Positions 11,827 through 23,578 of a stretch of 64,000 nucleotides of DNA are shown in pieces; the stretch's first letter is position 1, and the number at the start of each line of letters is the position of its first letter. The stretch is from Spisula solida (Eukaryota; Mollusca; Bivalvia; Venerida; Mactridae). Below the pieces are notes generated by a model that saw only the letters and a program-made list of their open reading frames with translations, did no database searches and had not been told where the DNA came from. The stretch lies in the NCBI GenBank assembly GCA_947247005.1, contig OX365956.1, positions 9,134,089-9,198,088 of the forward strand. Direction: 5' to 3'. Both the position numbers and the translations under genes were made by a program.

Positions 11827-12534
11827 GACACAACAGAGAAAAGTGATTTGAAGTTTTGTGTTTTAAATGTACAGGGGCTTGTAGGTAAATCCTACAATAA
11901 ACTTAATTCACCTGAAGTTATCAATTTATTCAATGATAATGATATACTATTATTCACAGAGTCGTGGTTAGACGATAGTTTTGACTACTCGGTTGATAAT
12001 TTTACATACTTTGTGTTGAACAGACAATTGAAAAACATTAACGCACGTAGAAACAGTGGTGGTATCATCGTCTACATATCGAATACAATTATTTCCAAAG
12101 TATCATTGTTAAAAACTGTGCATGACTGTATGATTTGGTTTAAACTTGACAAATCGTTATTTAACTTTGATAAAGATGTTATCATGTGTTTAACTTATAT
12201 AATTCCTACAGGTAGTAGTAGAGAATATTTTAATGGTGAAAATGTATTCAATTGTTTAGCAGACGATATAATTTTGTATAATGAAATGTTTCATGAAAAT
12301 TGTTATTTTGTTATTACAGGGGATATGAATAGTAGGACAGGGCAATTAAAAGATTATGTCGAAAACGATAATTTACATACTTTCGACCTCATGCATGATG
12401 ATTACATCGAGGATATCCAAATACCTAGAATATCTCAAGATTTTACAGTAAATGAAAACGGCAAATTATTATTAAATCTTTGTAAATTAAAGCACGGGTT
12501 TAAGAATTGCAAATGGTCGGGTTATGGAAGATAA
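11827..12534 (+). pseudogene. LINE endonuclease, N-terminal part, frame 1
   Basis: This is the N-terminal two thirds of an apurinic/apyrimidinic-type endonuclease that nicks target DNA to prime reverse transcription. The frame opens after a TAG at 11824 and has no ATG before the first conserved motif, so the true start is missing or lies outside. Motifs in order are LNVQGL (catalytic Asn), FTESWL (catalytic Glu, about residue 38) and GDMNSRTG (Asp and Asn, about residues 158-161). The frame then runs past the point where family members continue and ends at TAA at 12532. The remaining endonuclease motifs lie in the overlapping +1-shifted frame downstream, so a single-base change near 12500-12510 most likely broke the protein. 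Confidence 0.85.
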
Positions 12535-15322
12535 ATACGTGGGTAATTTCACATGCGTGAAGAATGCTGGCTCTAGTGTGGTTGATTATATCATTTGTAA
12601 TCCAGATTTATTTCCGTATTTTTCATCATTTCTAGTACAAGAACCGAATGTTATTTCAGACCACTGTGTTATTTCATTTTCTTTGAATTGTAAACACTCT
12701 AACAGTAATGTTGATTCTGATACTGGCGAATATGAAAAAAATGCATTTAGATATAAATGGAAAGCGGATTCCAAAGATTTATTTTTGAACGCATTGGAAA
12801 ATGAATCATTTCAAACCAATATTGGCATGTTGACGGAAAATGTAAATTTATTGAATACACGTGAAAGCGTAGACGAAAATTTATCGAACTTCTATAGTAT
12901 GTTTGGTGATATTTGTGATCCTATTTGTAAAACAAACACTGGTAAACCGAGTTGTTTTAACCATAAAAAACCAAATCAACCTTGGTTTGACGAGGACTGT
13001 GTAAACAGCAGGGCGACTTTTTATGAATGTTTGAAATGTTTTAGAAAATGTAAAAGTGATGGAAATCGAAAACAATTATGTCAATCAAGGTCAGTGTATA
13101 AAAATATGATAAGAAAAAAGAAGTTAACATTTGATGAGTGTAACACAAAAAAACTGGAATCGATTAGGTTTAAAAACGCCAAAGAATACTGGAAGTTATT
13201 GAAATCAACTTACGTTAAATCTGACTGTAAAATACCATTATCAAATTTTGAAGGCTATTTTAAAGCAATCAATGACCCGGAATCGGCATTTTTTCAACCT
13301 GATGAAGATATAATATTTTTTAATAACGTTATTTTACAAAATGAAATACAAAATATGTTCGAAGAACTGAATTTACCATTTAATGAGCGGGAAATTTCGA
13401 TTGCCTGTAAAGAATTAAAAAATAACAGATCTGGAGGTTCGGATTATATTTTAAACGAAATGTTTAAATACGGTTTTAATTTTATCAGTAATTATCTAGT
13501 AGCACTATTCAATAAAATATTTCAATTAGGTTATTTCCCTTCAGCATGGTCCGAGGGATATATCGTACCGCTATTTAAAAAAGGCGACATCAACCAACCG
13601 GAAAACTACAGGGGAATTACATTATTAAGCACATTCGGCAAATTGTTTACTCACGTCTTAAATAATCGACTCAATAAATGGGCAGAAAATTATCATATAT
13701 ATATAGAAGCACAAGCAGGTTTTAGAAAAAATATGAGTACTGTAGATAATATATTTGTATTAGATGGCTTAATTAATCATATCATTAATGAGAACAAAAA
13801 GCTTTACACATGTTTTATAGACTTTACTAAAGCATTCGATTATCTAGTCCGAGAAAATATATTCTATAAATTAATACAACTAGGAGTCACTGGGAGAATG
13901 TTAGATATAATAAAATCAATATATGCAAACGTAAAGTCTAGAGTTAAATTAAATAATGAACTTAGTAATACATTTGATTGCTTTTTAGGTGTACGACAAG
14001 GTGACTGTCTAAGTCCGTTCCTATTTTCAATGTACGTGAATGACTTAGAAGATTATTTATCATTGAATGGATTTAAAGGTGTAGACACTGGTTTGTTAAA
14101 ATTACTCTTATTACTTTACGCGGATGATATCGTTATCTTCTCTGATAGTCAAGAAGGACTTCAGGAGGGTTTAGATATTTTATCCGATTATTGCGATAAA
14201 TGGAAGCTAATTGTAAATGTTAATAAAACAAAAATAATGATATTTAAAAAGGGTAGAAGTTGTTCTCACAGTCATCAACCTTTTACTTATAAGAATAATG
14301 TTGTTGAAATTGTTCACCAATTTACTTACTTGGGTATTGTATTTACCACAAATGGATCTTATCAAAAGTTATTCGAAACTTTAAGCGGACAAGCATTAAA
14401 AGCAATATATAAAATGAAAATGTACTTAAATAAATTCAATAAATTAAAGATTAGCCATACATTGGATATTTTTGAAAAACTTATAGTGCCGATATTAAAT
14501 TATGGTTCCGAGATTTGGGGATTTCATAATGCGGATAAATTAGAGATAATTCATTTACAGTTTTGTAAACAACTATTATGCGTAAAAAAACAAACCCAGA
14601 ATAATTTTATATACGGTGAGTTAGGGAGAATACCTTTAAAACAAAATAGATTAGTTAATATCATTCGTTTCTGGCTTAAAATAACACGCGCGGAAGACAG
14701 AAAACTTACAAAACAAACCTATAATCTTATGATCAATGATATTGAAATCAATGCAAATACTGTAAACTGGGCATCAAAAGTAAGAAATATTTTACAAATT
14801 ACGGGGTTTTATCATGTATGGTTTTTTCAAGGAGTAGAAAATAAAACTGCTTTTATCAACTTGTTTTCACAACGAATAAAAGATATTTTTATACAAAATT
14901 GGAATGCAGAAGTTAACGAATCTTCACGTGCAAGCACTTGTAGTTTATTAGGTAATTTTGGTTTTAAATCATATTTAGATGTTATTGATATGAAAAAATA
15001 TAGAATAATGTTTACCCAACTTATAATGTCAAGTCACCGATTAGAAATTGAAAGCGGAAGATGGACTAAGCCCAACAAGATACCGAGAAATGAAAGAAAA
15101 TGTAAAATTTGTAATTCATTAGAGGACGAGTTTCATTTTATACTAGAATGTTCTCTCTACAATAATTTACGTAAAACATACATTGATAAATATTTCTGGG
15201 AAAGACCAAATATACCAAAATTCATTGAACTTTTAACATCAGAAAATCATCATACCATCAAGCAGTTGTCAGTTTATGTATTCAAAAGTTTTAAATTACG
15301 CGACAGTACCATATTTGTGTAA
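12524..15322 (+). CDS. LINE endonuclease C-terminus plus reverse transcriptase
   Basis: The 932-codon frame copies element RNA into DNA at the nicked target. It begins with the last endonuclease motifs, SVVDYIIC and ISDHCV (Asp46-His47). Reverse transcriptase motifs follow: ENYRGITLLSTFGKLF (about 350-370), QAGFRKNMSTVDNIF, CFIDFTKAFD (catalytic Asp about 433), GVRQGDCLSPFLFS (about 489) and LLLLYADDIVIF (YADD at 532-535). Near the C terminus a CCHC knuckle reads CKIC...H...C (about 860-876). There is no internal stop, so apart from the upstream frameshift the catalytic core looks intact. The ATG at 12524 is only the first Met of the open frame. It is not a biological start, because the endonuclease is continuous upstream in the other phase. 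This suggests a fairly recent insertion. Confidence 0.9.
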   Translation: MEDKYVGNFTCVKNAGSSVVDYIICNPDLFPYFSSFLVQEPNVISDHCVISFSLNCKHSNSNVDSDTGEYEKNAFRYKWKADSKDLFLNALENESFQTNIGMLTENVNLLNTRESVDENLSNFYSMFGDICDPICKTNTGKPSCFNHKKPNQPWFDEDCVNSRATFYECLKCFRKCKSDGNRKQLCQSRSVYKNMIRKKKLTFDECNTKKLESIRFKNAKEYWKLLKSTYVKSDCKIPLSNFEGYFKAINDPESAFFQPDEDIIFFNNVILQNEIQNMFEELNLPFNEREISIACKELKNNRSGGSDYILNEMFKYGFNFISNYLVALFNKIFQLGYFPSAWSEGYIVPLFKKGDINQPENYRGITLLSTFGKLFTHVLNNRLNKWAENYHIYIEAQAGFRKNMSTVDNIFVLDGLINHIINENKKLYTCFIDFTKAFDYLVRENIFYKLIQLGVTGRMLDIIKSIYANVKSRVKLNNELSNTFDCFLGVRQGDCLSPFLFSMYVNDLEDYLSLNGFKGVDTGLLKLLLLLYADDIVIFSDSQEGLQEGLDILSDYCDKWKLIVNVNKTKIMIFKKGRSCSHSHQPFTYKNNVVEIVHQFTYLGIVFTTNGSYQKLFETLSGQALKAIYKMKMYLNKFNKLKISHTLDIFEKLIVPILNYGSEIWGFHNADKLEIIHLQFCKQLLCVKKQTQNNFIYGELGRIPLKQNRLVNIIRFWLKITRAEDRKLTKQTYNLMINDIEINANTVNWASKVRNILQITGFYHVWFFQGVENKTAFINLFSQRIKDIFIQNWNAEVNESSRASTCSLLGNFGFKSYLDVIDMKKYRIMFTQLIMSSHRLEIESGRWTKPNKIPRNERKCKICNSLEDEFHFILECSLYNNLRKTYIDKYFWERPNIPKFIELLTSENHHTIKQLSVYVFKSFKLRDSTIFV

Positions 15323-15540
15323 CCATGTGGACACTTTTCTCTGTTATATTGTTTTGTTCATATAGTCACTGATTTTGTTGAAATATAAAATACTGCCATT
15401 ACCATCCAAATAATTCGGAGCATGCTTTAAACCACATTTTCTATATATACTGTATCATGTCATTTGTGTTTATGTACATATATGTAAACTGTTGGGCTTC
15501 AAGCCTTATGTTTGAAATAAATATCTAAAAATATCTATCT

Positions 15541-16789
15541 ATATTCATCTACAGTTGTAATGGTTCGATACTCAGCTTGTGCGGTCAATGCTCTTCACTT
15601 ATTTCAGCTACACTCATGTCGTCCACGATTGAATATATTGGAATGCAAGGTTGTCACTCAAAGCCAAATTCATATACATGCCGTTACACCGCTGAGCCTA
15701 TATTCAATACCTGCTACCAATGTTACATTATTTCTACCGGCATGTCTATTTAATTTTTATTTCATATGCAATAAAACGCCATAATACCGTCATTGCCAAG
15801 GGAACAAATTAGTAAAATATACTTAGATAACACGAAGCAGGAAATCATAACGAAGTTAAAGAAATGTCATCAAGTGACGATATCAATTTGTGCATAAACT
15901 ACCTAGGTAATATGATCTCATATAAAATGCTCTCTCAGTCACCAGAAACGTAGAGTATATATAGTTACGCCTCTCAGGCATGCGATTAGATATGAATAAT
16001 CTACAATGTCAATTAAGTTGTTAGTCGGTCTTATTTCAATATACATACCTTAAAAGAGATGTCGCTATTGCCAACAGTTCATATTCATAAATTATTTAAA
16101 AATCAACATTCCTTTTAACCCTACGCTTCCATTACCAACAGTGAATTACTTGTTCTGCGTACGTGGTAGCTCAGCAAGATATTGGATTCAATGTTATGTT
16201 TAATGGTGTGATAGATTATTTGTTTGGGGAAAATAACGCGTGGCTTGCTGTATTTGGTATCTGGTTTTTGACAACACGTGTTGCTTTGTATGTAGATGTT
16301 TTCATACACAATACCTTATTATTTTGTTTTTGGAACATATGGTACTTGGTTTTGTAACGCGTATACGTTTAGTCTTTATCTCTTTAATCAGAAAATAGTG
16401 TGTACATCCATGCCGCTGTCTATAGAATTTTGTAGACCCTGAAAAGAAAGCGAATATATGACAAGGTATCCATCATGATTATCGGTTTCAAAACATAAAC
16501 GCATCAGCCGTGCATAATCTCTACATTACGCAAATAGCATGTGCTTAAAATGATATTAAGCCTATAAAATAAATATGCAGCACTAAAAAATCCGGAAGGT
16601 AGTTAAATAGTTTTCTTACACGAATTCAATGATGACGTCGCTATAATAAGAATGTACTGTTTTAGTTAATACCTATTAGCCTTTTTGCCAAATGTTAAAA
16701 CGCGTTAGTTAAATAGATTATAGTACAATATCCTATCCAGAGCACCAAGTACCATACAAATGTCGCAACGAAATATCATATAGTCCTGA
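15541..16789 (+). repeat. Long repeat unit, copy P2, downstream of LINE
   Basis: P2 resumes exactly at the LINE 3' end and runs parallel to P1 7500-8378 and then 9350-9760, without the 8388-9342 insertion. The overlapping frames at 16121-16309 and 16163-16357 are on opposite strands of the unit and are not treated as genes. Confidence 0.8.
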
Positions 16790-17182
16790 GAATTTGATAG
16801 ACTCTTGAACTTCTATTTGCATAATTTAACAGATGGTAGACCGGTATTGTCTAAATTTAAAATTCCGGTTGTATGTTTTCACAAGCGGGGACTATCACGA
16901 AGATGCTCGAGGTGTAATACCAACACAAATCTAAAGGACCAATTTTGCACGATTTGCTCGCGGAAATTTATATATTCAACGCAAGGACCTTGTAATATAT
17001 TCATGCATAAATGTCAGGAGCATGTTAAATTATCTGTGCTATACAATAATAAGTGGACACTATTCAAGATTATGAACATTTTCTTGTTCGGTTGTTTGTT
17101 GGGCATTGTGCTCGGCTGCTTAAATTGCGTGCTGCCATCCCTGTCCGACTTTATACGAGGATTGATCGGAAAGTTCGTATAA
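16790..17182 (+). CDS. Zinc-ribbon plus membrane-segment protein, terminal exon candidate
   Basis: The frame is open from after a TGA at 16787 to TAA at 17180-17182. No ATG occurs before the conserved part, so it would be a last exon. A good 3' splice site lies at CATAATTTAACAG (about 16832), leaving about 115 codons. The product has a zinc-ribbon pattern, CSRC...FCTIC, about ten residues between pairs, resembling DZR/zinc_ribbon_2 folds. A spaced Cys/His stretch follows (CNIFMHKCQEH), then one hydrophobic helix (NIFLFGCLLGIVLGC) and a short basic tail. Parts recur in the equivalent spacer after P4 (about 26870-26920, same frame) and near 29936, where the splice-acceptor text is also kept. 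No upstream exon was found in the window. It may be a decayed gene copy carried along with the duplicated unit. No named family is assigned. Confidence 0.4.
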   Translation, partial: EFDRLLNFYLHNLTDGRPVLSKFKIPVVCFHKRGLSRRCSRCNTNTNLKDQFCTICSRKFIYSTQGPCNIFMHKCQEHVKLSVLYNNKWTLFKIMNIFLFGCLLGIVLGCLNCVLPSLSDFIRGLIGKFV

Positions 17183-17428
17183 TTTTGTTGTGAATCGTGT
17201 TGTTCTGCTCATAAGGAATACTAAATGATACCATTACAAGCTTCTATGCATTATCAAACTCTCTTATAAAAATGAGAAAAATCCATCAAACAGTTACATA
17301 GTTACGACAATTCCTAGCTAGTCACTTTGCATAGACGCCGCACACCAGAAAACTAAACGACGTCACATAACGTCAGACGCATTGTAGGTCTAATGTATGG
17401 AGCACTTTCCTCACGAAGTCACAACACA
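17183..17428. other. Short spacer, no feature
   Basis: Nothing recognisable. It contains two ACGTCA words near 17360-17376 and no clear polyadenylation signal for the upstream frame. Confidence 0.5.
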
Positions 17429-17777
17429 AGGCTACGATTGTCTGATTTTTGGCATACCTAGCTTTTTCGTACAGGACCCATACACAGTCAAAGGAGATTT
17501 CTCGAGCTTGCTGACTATCAGTCTAATGGTTTTACTTCTGTCTTTCGGATGATTCCTCGTACTTTTCACTGCCGATGGCAACCTTTCTCTATTGTTGACT
17601 TCAACTGATCGTCTTTGCACTTTGAATCGTATGTGTTGTTTGTTTGTAACTGCCGGACTATACGCTTTTAAATTGTCGCACATTTTCGTATTTTCATGGG
17701 TTTCAGTTAGTGTCTTGTCATATTCCCACGCAACATTCTGTAACGCGCCTCAAATCAATGTCTACCGTTGACGCCAT
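17429..17777 (-). pseudogene. Broken minus-strand coding fragment, unrecognised
   Basis: On the minus strand an ATG at 17777 opens a frame starting MASTVDIDLRRVTE. It meets a stop unless the phase shifts by one base near 17738. From there a continuous frame runs through EYDKTLTETHENTK, then MCDNLKAYSPAV and RERLPSAVKSTR, to TAG at 17429. The peptide is polar and basic, like the start of a regulatory protein or a transposon-encoded protein. CTAGGTATGC near 17457 would make a moderate splice donor before the stop. I do not recognise a family. The fragment is unique to the spacer after P2. A frameshifted first exon or an old retro-sequence are both possible. Confidence 0.3.
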
Positions 17778-18224
17778 GACGTTATTTCTGTTTCATTATC
17801 TGTTCAGATAAACACATTGCTAATTTGATAGCGGATTTAGTAAACAACGTTATATTTTATGAAAATGACCCCATGACATTGACGTATGATGTGTTACATT
17901 TGCGTGAATTTTATTCACACATAAGACTTTAAAAACCGCATTGTTTCCTGAGAACAAAATATGAAAAATATAGCAATTTTGGTGTGCGGCAAACACGTGT
18001 AGTAGCGTTGCCAAGGGTACCGTTAATCTCGCATAAGTTGGCGGCTTTTTATTCCGTTCTATATTTCAACTTCAACCATGTTGATCATTCTGATAGTGAA
18101 GTTTCATCAATATTTAACTAAAAATAAATAATTTATAAGCGAATTATACGACCTTCGCGATCATCCCTCGTATTATATTTTAATATTTCATTCAATATTA
18201 TACTGCAGTCCATTACAATTTATA
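17778..18224. other. Spacer between P2 and P3
   Basis: No coding signal. The last 60 bases (ATTATATTTTAATATTTCATTC...) also occur at about 26.93 kb before P5, so the spacer belongs partly to the repeated structure. Confidence 0.5.
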
Positions 18225-21200
18225 AGAAGGCTTTGCTAGTTATAATTATCAAGCATCATTTAGCCTATAGTTTACAACATTAGAGGTATGACCGTAATCT
18301 AAAATCAACCAGTGATTTACACTCACGCTCTGACTAAACAAACTACGTGCGAGAATCAGAATGCATATTTATAGTCAAATAAACATAAACACACACAACT
18401 GCTAGCACCAATTGTCGATTTTTCAGTGTATTGTCTTGTCATTAGATCAGATTACTTATGTAAGTGAGCGTGTATCACATAATACCTACACAAAACACGA
18501 ATCTCATATATCAAACACTTTTGTCTTCGTGTAACGCATGGTAGGAAAACTTAGCTTCATTTATTTGCTGTTTCTGAAACAAACACGTTATTTACTAAAG
18601 AGAATTCTCCGAACGCAAACACTTTAATAGCCACGTCTGGTGAAGCTGCACGTCTATGGTTTAATGATTCTATGACAATTGTCTTTCTCGCTTTACACTA
18701 TAGGGATTGTTTTGTACTTAACCATATGCTTTCGGTTGTGTTGCGTGACGCTATTTTAAAGCAGTTTTATTTTCGTCTTCGATTGCTGACCTCCGGTGGT
18801 CTTGTTATGAGAGTGATCACCTTCACAGAGTGGAAATTAAAATACAGGTAAAATGGACCATATTGAACTAGTATAGTTCTTTTTGTTGATAATTTCATCT
18901 AATCTCAGTAGTCGAAGTTATTTGTTGTCTGATACACATCTATCAGAAGAAACTATGTTCAGTAACCGAACTCAGCTCTAGAAGTGCAAAAATTATGAAC
19001 TACATCAAATAGGTCATATACTTGATTAAGTCATAAACACAACAATTTAGTACATATTACACAACAATACAATATACAAACCAGTATGGGCGTAATTCAA
19101 CTTGAGTCATATTGGTATTGACACCATATGAACACTACTTATAACACAGTTGAGTAATTGATGATGGACATTAAGAAAACCAACTCATTATACTTAAGTT
19201 ATCAAAAGAAGATAAAAAAGTGAGGAAGGCCAAAATACAGAAACGCATAACAGGCGAGCATATTGACATCACTGCGAGCAATATATGTAACGGCTTCCCT
19301 ATGGATGTTTGTGTGAAAGCCTCAACCTATCATATTCAGTATGACTTAATACTTTAATGGTCATACCTTCTACAGTGAAACATGAGTAATTAATGTCTGA
19401 TTTAACAACCACCCGTCTTAACTAGTACGATGTGTAGGAGAGTTATAATATAAGTAAAACCATACTTTAAACTTACTCTGATATTGTTACAGCGAAACAT
19501 TTAGATCATACTTTTCAAGTCCAGTAATGCTGTACCTTATTTTCCAATGCATGTTTCCATGCTCTTATTATTGGCCTTTTTAATGCGTGTACATTTTGGA
19601 CACGTTGATGAAATAACCCCAAAACAAAATTATCATAGGTTTCACTTTGTTGCGCGGTATAAAAAATGAACTCGGCAACCTAAAATACATTGCGCGTGCC
19701 CCGCGTGAAAAATATAAGAAGTAACAATTATCCTATAGGCGCGGTATTATGTTTCCATATTTTAGCTTACTAATGAGTAAATATGCATTTTGATGTAGTG
19801 CTATTTCGCAAATATGATCACTTCCTGGACATTGTCGCATACGGGCCGTGTTTAAACGGTGTTGATGTCAAACAGCCATTCACAGATGCGTATGTTTAAT
19901 TGTCAATAATGAGAGAGGTGATGAATATCTTCCATTTAGCTCATAAGTCACGGATGTCTTCAATCCTAGTTGATTTTCCAGGTCATGTCTATTATTTTTA
20001 CATAATCGACTCTATCGTTATTCCTATAGAATACTTTAAGATATGAAAAAGAAATTTACATTATCTAGTTTCGATACATCTCGATCGATACTAGTGAGGC
20101 TTACAATTCCAATACAAAGTGCATGTCTGTGTAACGTAATAGGCCAAACGTTGATATTTGTTCAAACGTAATAGTATGTTTAGCTAAAATGATAAAACAA
20201 CTACATGCGGCATTTTATGATTATTTACCTTCGGTGGTTGTTAATTGTATCCAATCCAATCATTTAGAAACCAATTTTGCTGTTTTGTATTACCTTGCGT
20301 ACGCCATTCGTACATACATGTAGTAATATATTCATCTACAGTTGGTAATGGTTCGATACTCAGCTCATGCTGTCAATGCTCTTCACATATTTCAGCTACA
20401 CTCATGTCGTCCATGATTAAATATATTGGAAGGCAAGTTTGTCCTTTAAAGTCAAATACATATATATGCTGAGATTATAGTCGGTACCTACTACTATTGT
20501 AACATTATCTCTACCGACAGAACCATTTGGTTTCAATTTCTCATACAGTTCAATAAAACGGAATAAAACCGTGATTGCCGAGGGAAGAAATTAGTAAAAA
20601 ATACTGAGATAAAACGACGCAGGAAATTCCGTCAAGCGACAATCATCGATATCAATTAATGCATAAACTACCTAGGTAATTTGATCTCAATATAAAATGC
20701 TCTTTTATACAAAAGACACCTATAGTATATAGTTACGCCTCTAAGGCATGCGATTAGGTATGAATAATATACAATGTAAATTAAGTTGTGTGTCGTCTTA
20801 TTTCAATATAAATACATTAAGAGAGATAGGTTGCTATAAGCAGTTCTTTTCAGATTAAAAAATCAACACAATTCATTCCTTTTAACCCTACACTCCCATT
20901 AGCAACACTGTATTACTTGTTCTGCGTGCGTGGTAGCTCAGCAAGATATTACAAGATGGTGTGATAGATTATTTGTTTGGAGAAAATAATGCGTGGCTTG
21001 CTGTATTTGGTATCTGGTTTTTGACAACACGTGTTGCTGTGTATGTAGATGTTTTGATACACAATACCTACATCTTTGTGATCTGACTACCAATGTTTTT
21101 TTAACATATGGTACTTGTTTATGTAATGTGTATTTGTTAGTTTGTATCTCTTTAATCAGAAAATAGTGTGTATATTTATACCACTGTCTATAGATAAGTA

Positions 21201-21345
21201 AGTTGTATATAGCTACAATGTATTGAAAGCGAATATTTGACAATTTATTTATACAGATTTTCTTTTTCAAAACATAAACGCATAAACCGTGCATAATTTC
21301 TACATTACGCACATTTATCATACAAGACGTAGTGGACACTTTTCA
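18225..21345 (+). repeat. Long repeat unit, copy P3 (internally deleted)
   Basis: P3 follows P1 from about 1240 to 2080, then jumps at about 18985 to the P1 5873 equivalent, and continues through to about 9480. It contains no large insertion and supplies the empty sites for the P1 element at 8388-9342 and the P2 LINE. It ends with the AAGACGTAGTGGACA block also present in P1 near 9718. Confidence 0.8.
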
Positions 21346-22254
21346 AATTTATTAACTAGCATACGCCATTTTGTGAACTTATACTCGAATCAGTTTTATA
21401 CTAAGATCGTTTGAATTTTATAAGAAGTATTTGCTAGAAATAATTATCAACCATCTCTTCGCTGGCAGTTTACATCATAAGGAACAAAACAATAATAATT
21501 CGGAAATCAACCAGTTTACCAGTAACTACGTTGGAGAATCGGACTCCATATGTACATCCAAATAAATATAAACACACACTAAAACAACTGCTAACACCAT
21601 TTATTCGATTTTGCAGTTTATTGTCTTGTTATTAGATAATTGCATCGGCCAGATCACTTTTGTATGTGAGCGGGTATTACATTATACCTACACGAAACAG
21701 GAATCTCGTATCTTAAACACTTTTTTTCTCGCGTAATGCATGCTAGGAAAACTTTAACTTCATTTATTTTAACTCAAGCTTTCATTTGCTTTTTCGGAGA
21801 CGAACACGTTTTTTAATAAAGAGAATTCTCCGAACGCAAACACTTTAATAGCCACGTATGGTGAAGCTGCACGTCTATGGTTTAATGATTCTATGACAAT
21901 TGTCTTTTTCACTTTACACTACAGTGATTGTTTTGTACATTTGTACTTAACTGTATGCTTTGAGTTGTGTAATGTGACGCTATTTTAACGCGGTTTTATT
22001 TTCGTCTATGATAGCTGACCACCGGTGGTCCTGTCATGAAAGTGATCACCTTCACAGAGTGGAAATTAAAATATTGCTTGTAGAAAGGTAACAATGACAA
22101 ATTTGAATTGCATGTTGTACCATTTTTTCTTGTTGATACATGTAATTTCACAATCATTCCAGTAGTCGAAGTTATGCATTGTGTGATGCACATCTATCAG
22201 TGGGACGAATCGATAAAATGAATCGGATATTGCTGAAATAGATGTAAATAAATA
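21346..22254 (+). repeat. Long repeat unit, copy P4, first part
   Basis: Begins with the ATAATTATCAACCATC block and follows P1 1240-2190 and P3. It ends where a TA-flanked transposon is inserted. Confidence 0.8.
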
Positions 22255-23578
22255 TGAGCCGTTCTCGAGGAAATCCGGGCTTAGTTATGAAAATCTTGAT
22301 ACTTAACCGTTGGAAAGATTAGACTTTTATGAACAGTTTCTGAAAATTTTAGCTCCATAGAAATTTGGCCCCAGTCAAACAAATGAATACTGAGAATTCA
22401 TGACATATTATTGGTTTTTGAAGATTGCTAAAATCCACTGTAAACGAATTGGCGTTCAAATCCAACTACAAACCCATAATTTAATAATTAAACAAAATAC
22501 GAACCTACCTGAAGTAGCACCGCCCAACAGAAACAGAAACTAAAACGGAACAAGAGTTTTATGGTAAAGAAATTAACAACCGGACAACACACACACACCA
22601 CAAGGACAATCCACAACAGACACAGAGTATATGCAATTTTGAAAGATACGAAGCAGCCTTGTGCTAGACAACGAATTTGCAGAATGGCACATACAAAATC
22701 AACAAAGTTTCAAAAACAGGCTCAGTGGCAAAATATGTTTGTATTTTTGCTAATTATACTATAAAGTGGACAATACATACACAGGGGAAGGTTGACTAAG
22801 GGGCTTCCGCCTTGGTACGGACAGCGACACATGCCACTGGGGGCTTAAACATTTTACAGTGCCCCTAACATCACACCTTACTGGTAATAAAGTAATGTAA
22901 AACATGACACATTATATAAATGACGTCTATCGAGTAGCACAGAAAGTACTCAATGACCTATCAGAAGTCAGAGCAACAAGAGAGCAAAAGATTTAAGGGA
23001 ACGACAAGACAATGTAACAGACAGGCATCAATGCCAGCCGTCCACAAAGGCTTGGGGTTAGGCATATCATAGAGTCTGTATATTGTCCGGTCATCGCACA
23101 ATGAAATAGAAAGCATAGTGGCGAGCTGTAAATGGACCCACTACTAAGCATGTAGTCCGTTGCAAAATTAAAGGGTCATATCCTCTACTCAGAAATAGTG
23201 CCCATCATCCAGAACCTTTCGAAACTTGGAAAGCACATCTACATTTAAATCCAGACAGAGACAGGCCTTGTCGCAGAAGTGTCTTTAAATTAATACCATA
23301 TTTAGAAATATATGTTTTGGGTTAAAAGTAGCTATCATTTATAACTAACTATTATTTCAATATGGATAATTCGGACAATGGTCACCATAGCAAAGGCAGA
23401 ATATATTTTAACATAGTTCAAAATACATGAATATAAGACATAGTACTAGTACATAGTATTATCCAAGTACTGATAATTAAATCAAAGAGCATGACTTTTC
23501 CTTAATAGTTTTTTCGAAACCTTATTACATAATTACTATATAATGTCACTAAGCCAGGTTTTCCTGGAGAACGGCTCA
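22255..23578. mobile_element. 1.3-kb TA-flanked inverted-repeat transposon in P4
   Basis: TGAGCCGTTCTC at 22255 mirrors GAGAACGGCTCA ending at 23578. The similarity extends to about 30 bp with a few mismatches (GGAAAnCCnGGCTTAGT). A TA dinucleotide lies on both sides, and P1 near 2187 shows the joined empty site. TA duplication is standard for Tc1/mariner and related superfamilies. The only frame with an ATG (22561-22764) has no DDE or helix-turn-helix motif, so this copy is non-autonomous. Confidence 0.75.

Larger units (their letters stand above)
11761..15540 (+). mobile_element. APE-type non-LTR retrotransposon (LINE), frameshifted
   Basis: The element interrupts P2. The empty site is legible in P3 near 20328, where TAGTAATA runs straight into TATTCATCTACAG. 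Inside are an apurinic-type endonuclease frame, a reverse transcriptase frame in another phase, an AATAAA near 15516 and a 3' tail built on ATATCT/TATCT repeats. No ORF1 is present and only about 66 bases precede the endonuclease frame, so the copy is probably 5' truncated or belongs to a single-ORF lineage. Clade is not settled. The YADD box and C-terminal CCHC fit the broad jockey/CR1/L1-like group. Confidence 0.9.

Noticed and set aside
16121..16309. Minus-strand peptide (QKPD...YSK...LLSYH) recurring in P1, P2, P3, P5 and M2
   Set aside because: Comparing P1 and P2 codon by codon, most differences fall at first and second positions and change the residue. P3 is truncated and M1 has a stop. 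The frame follows DNA similarity rather than protein constraint.
22561..22764. 67-codon ATG frame inside the TA-flanked element
   Set aside because: No DDE or DNA-binding motif. A short chance frame is the simpler explanation.
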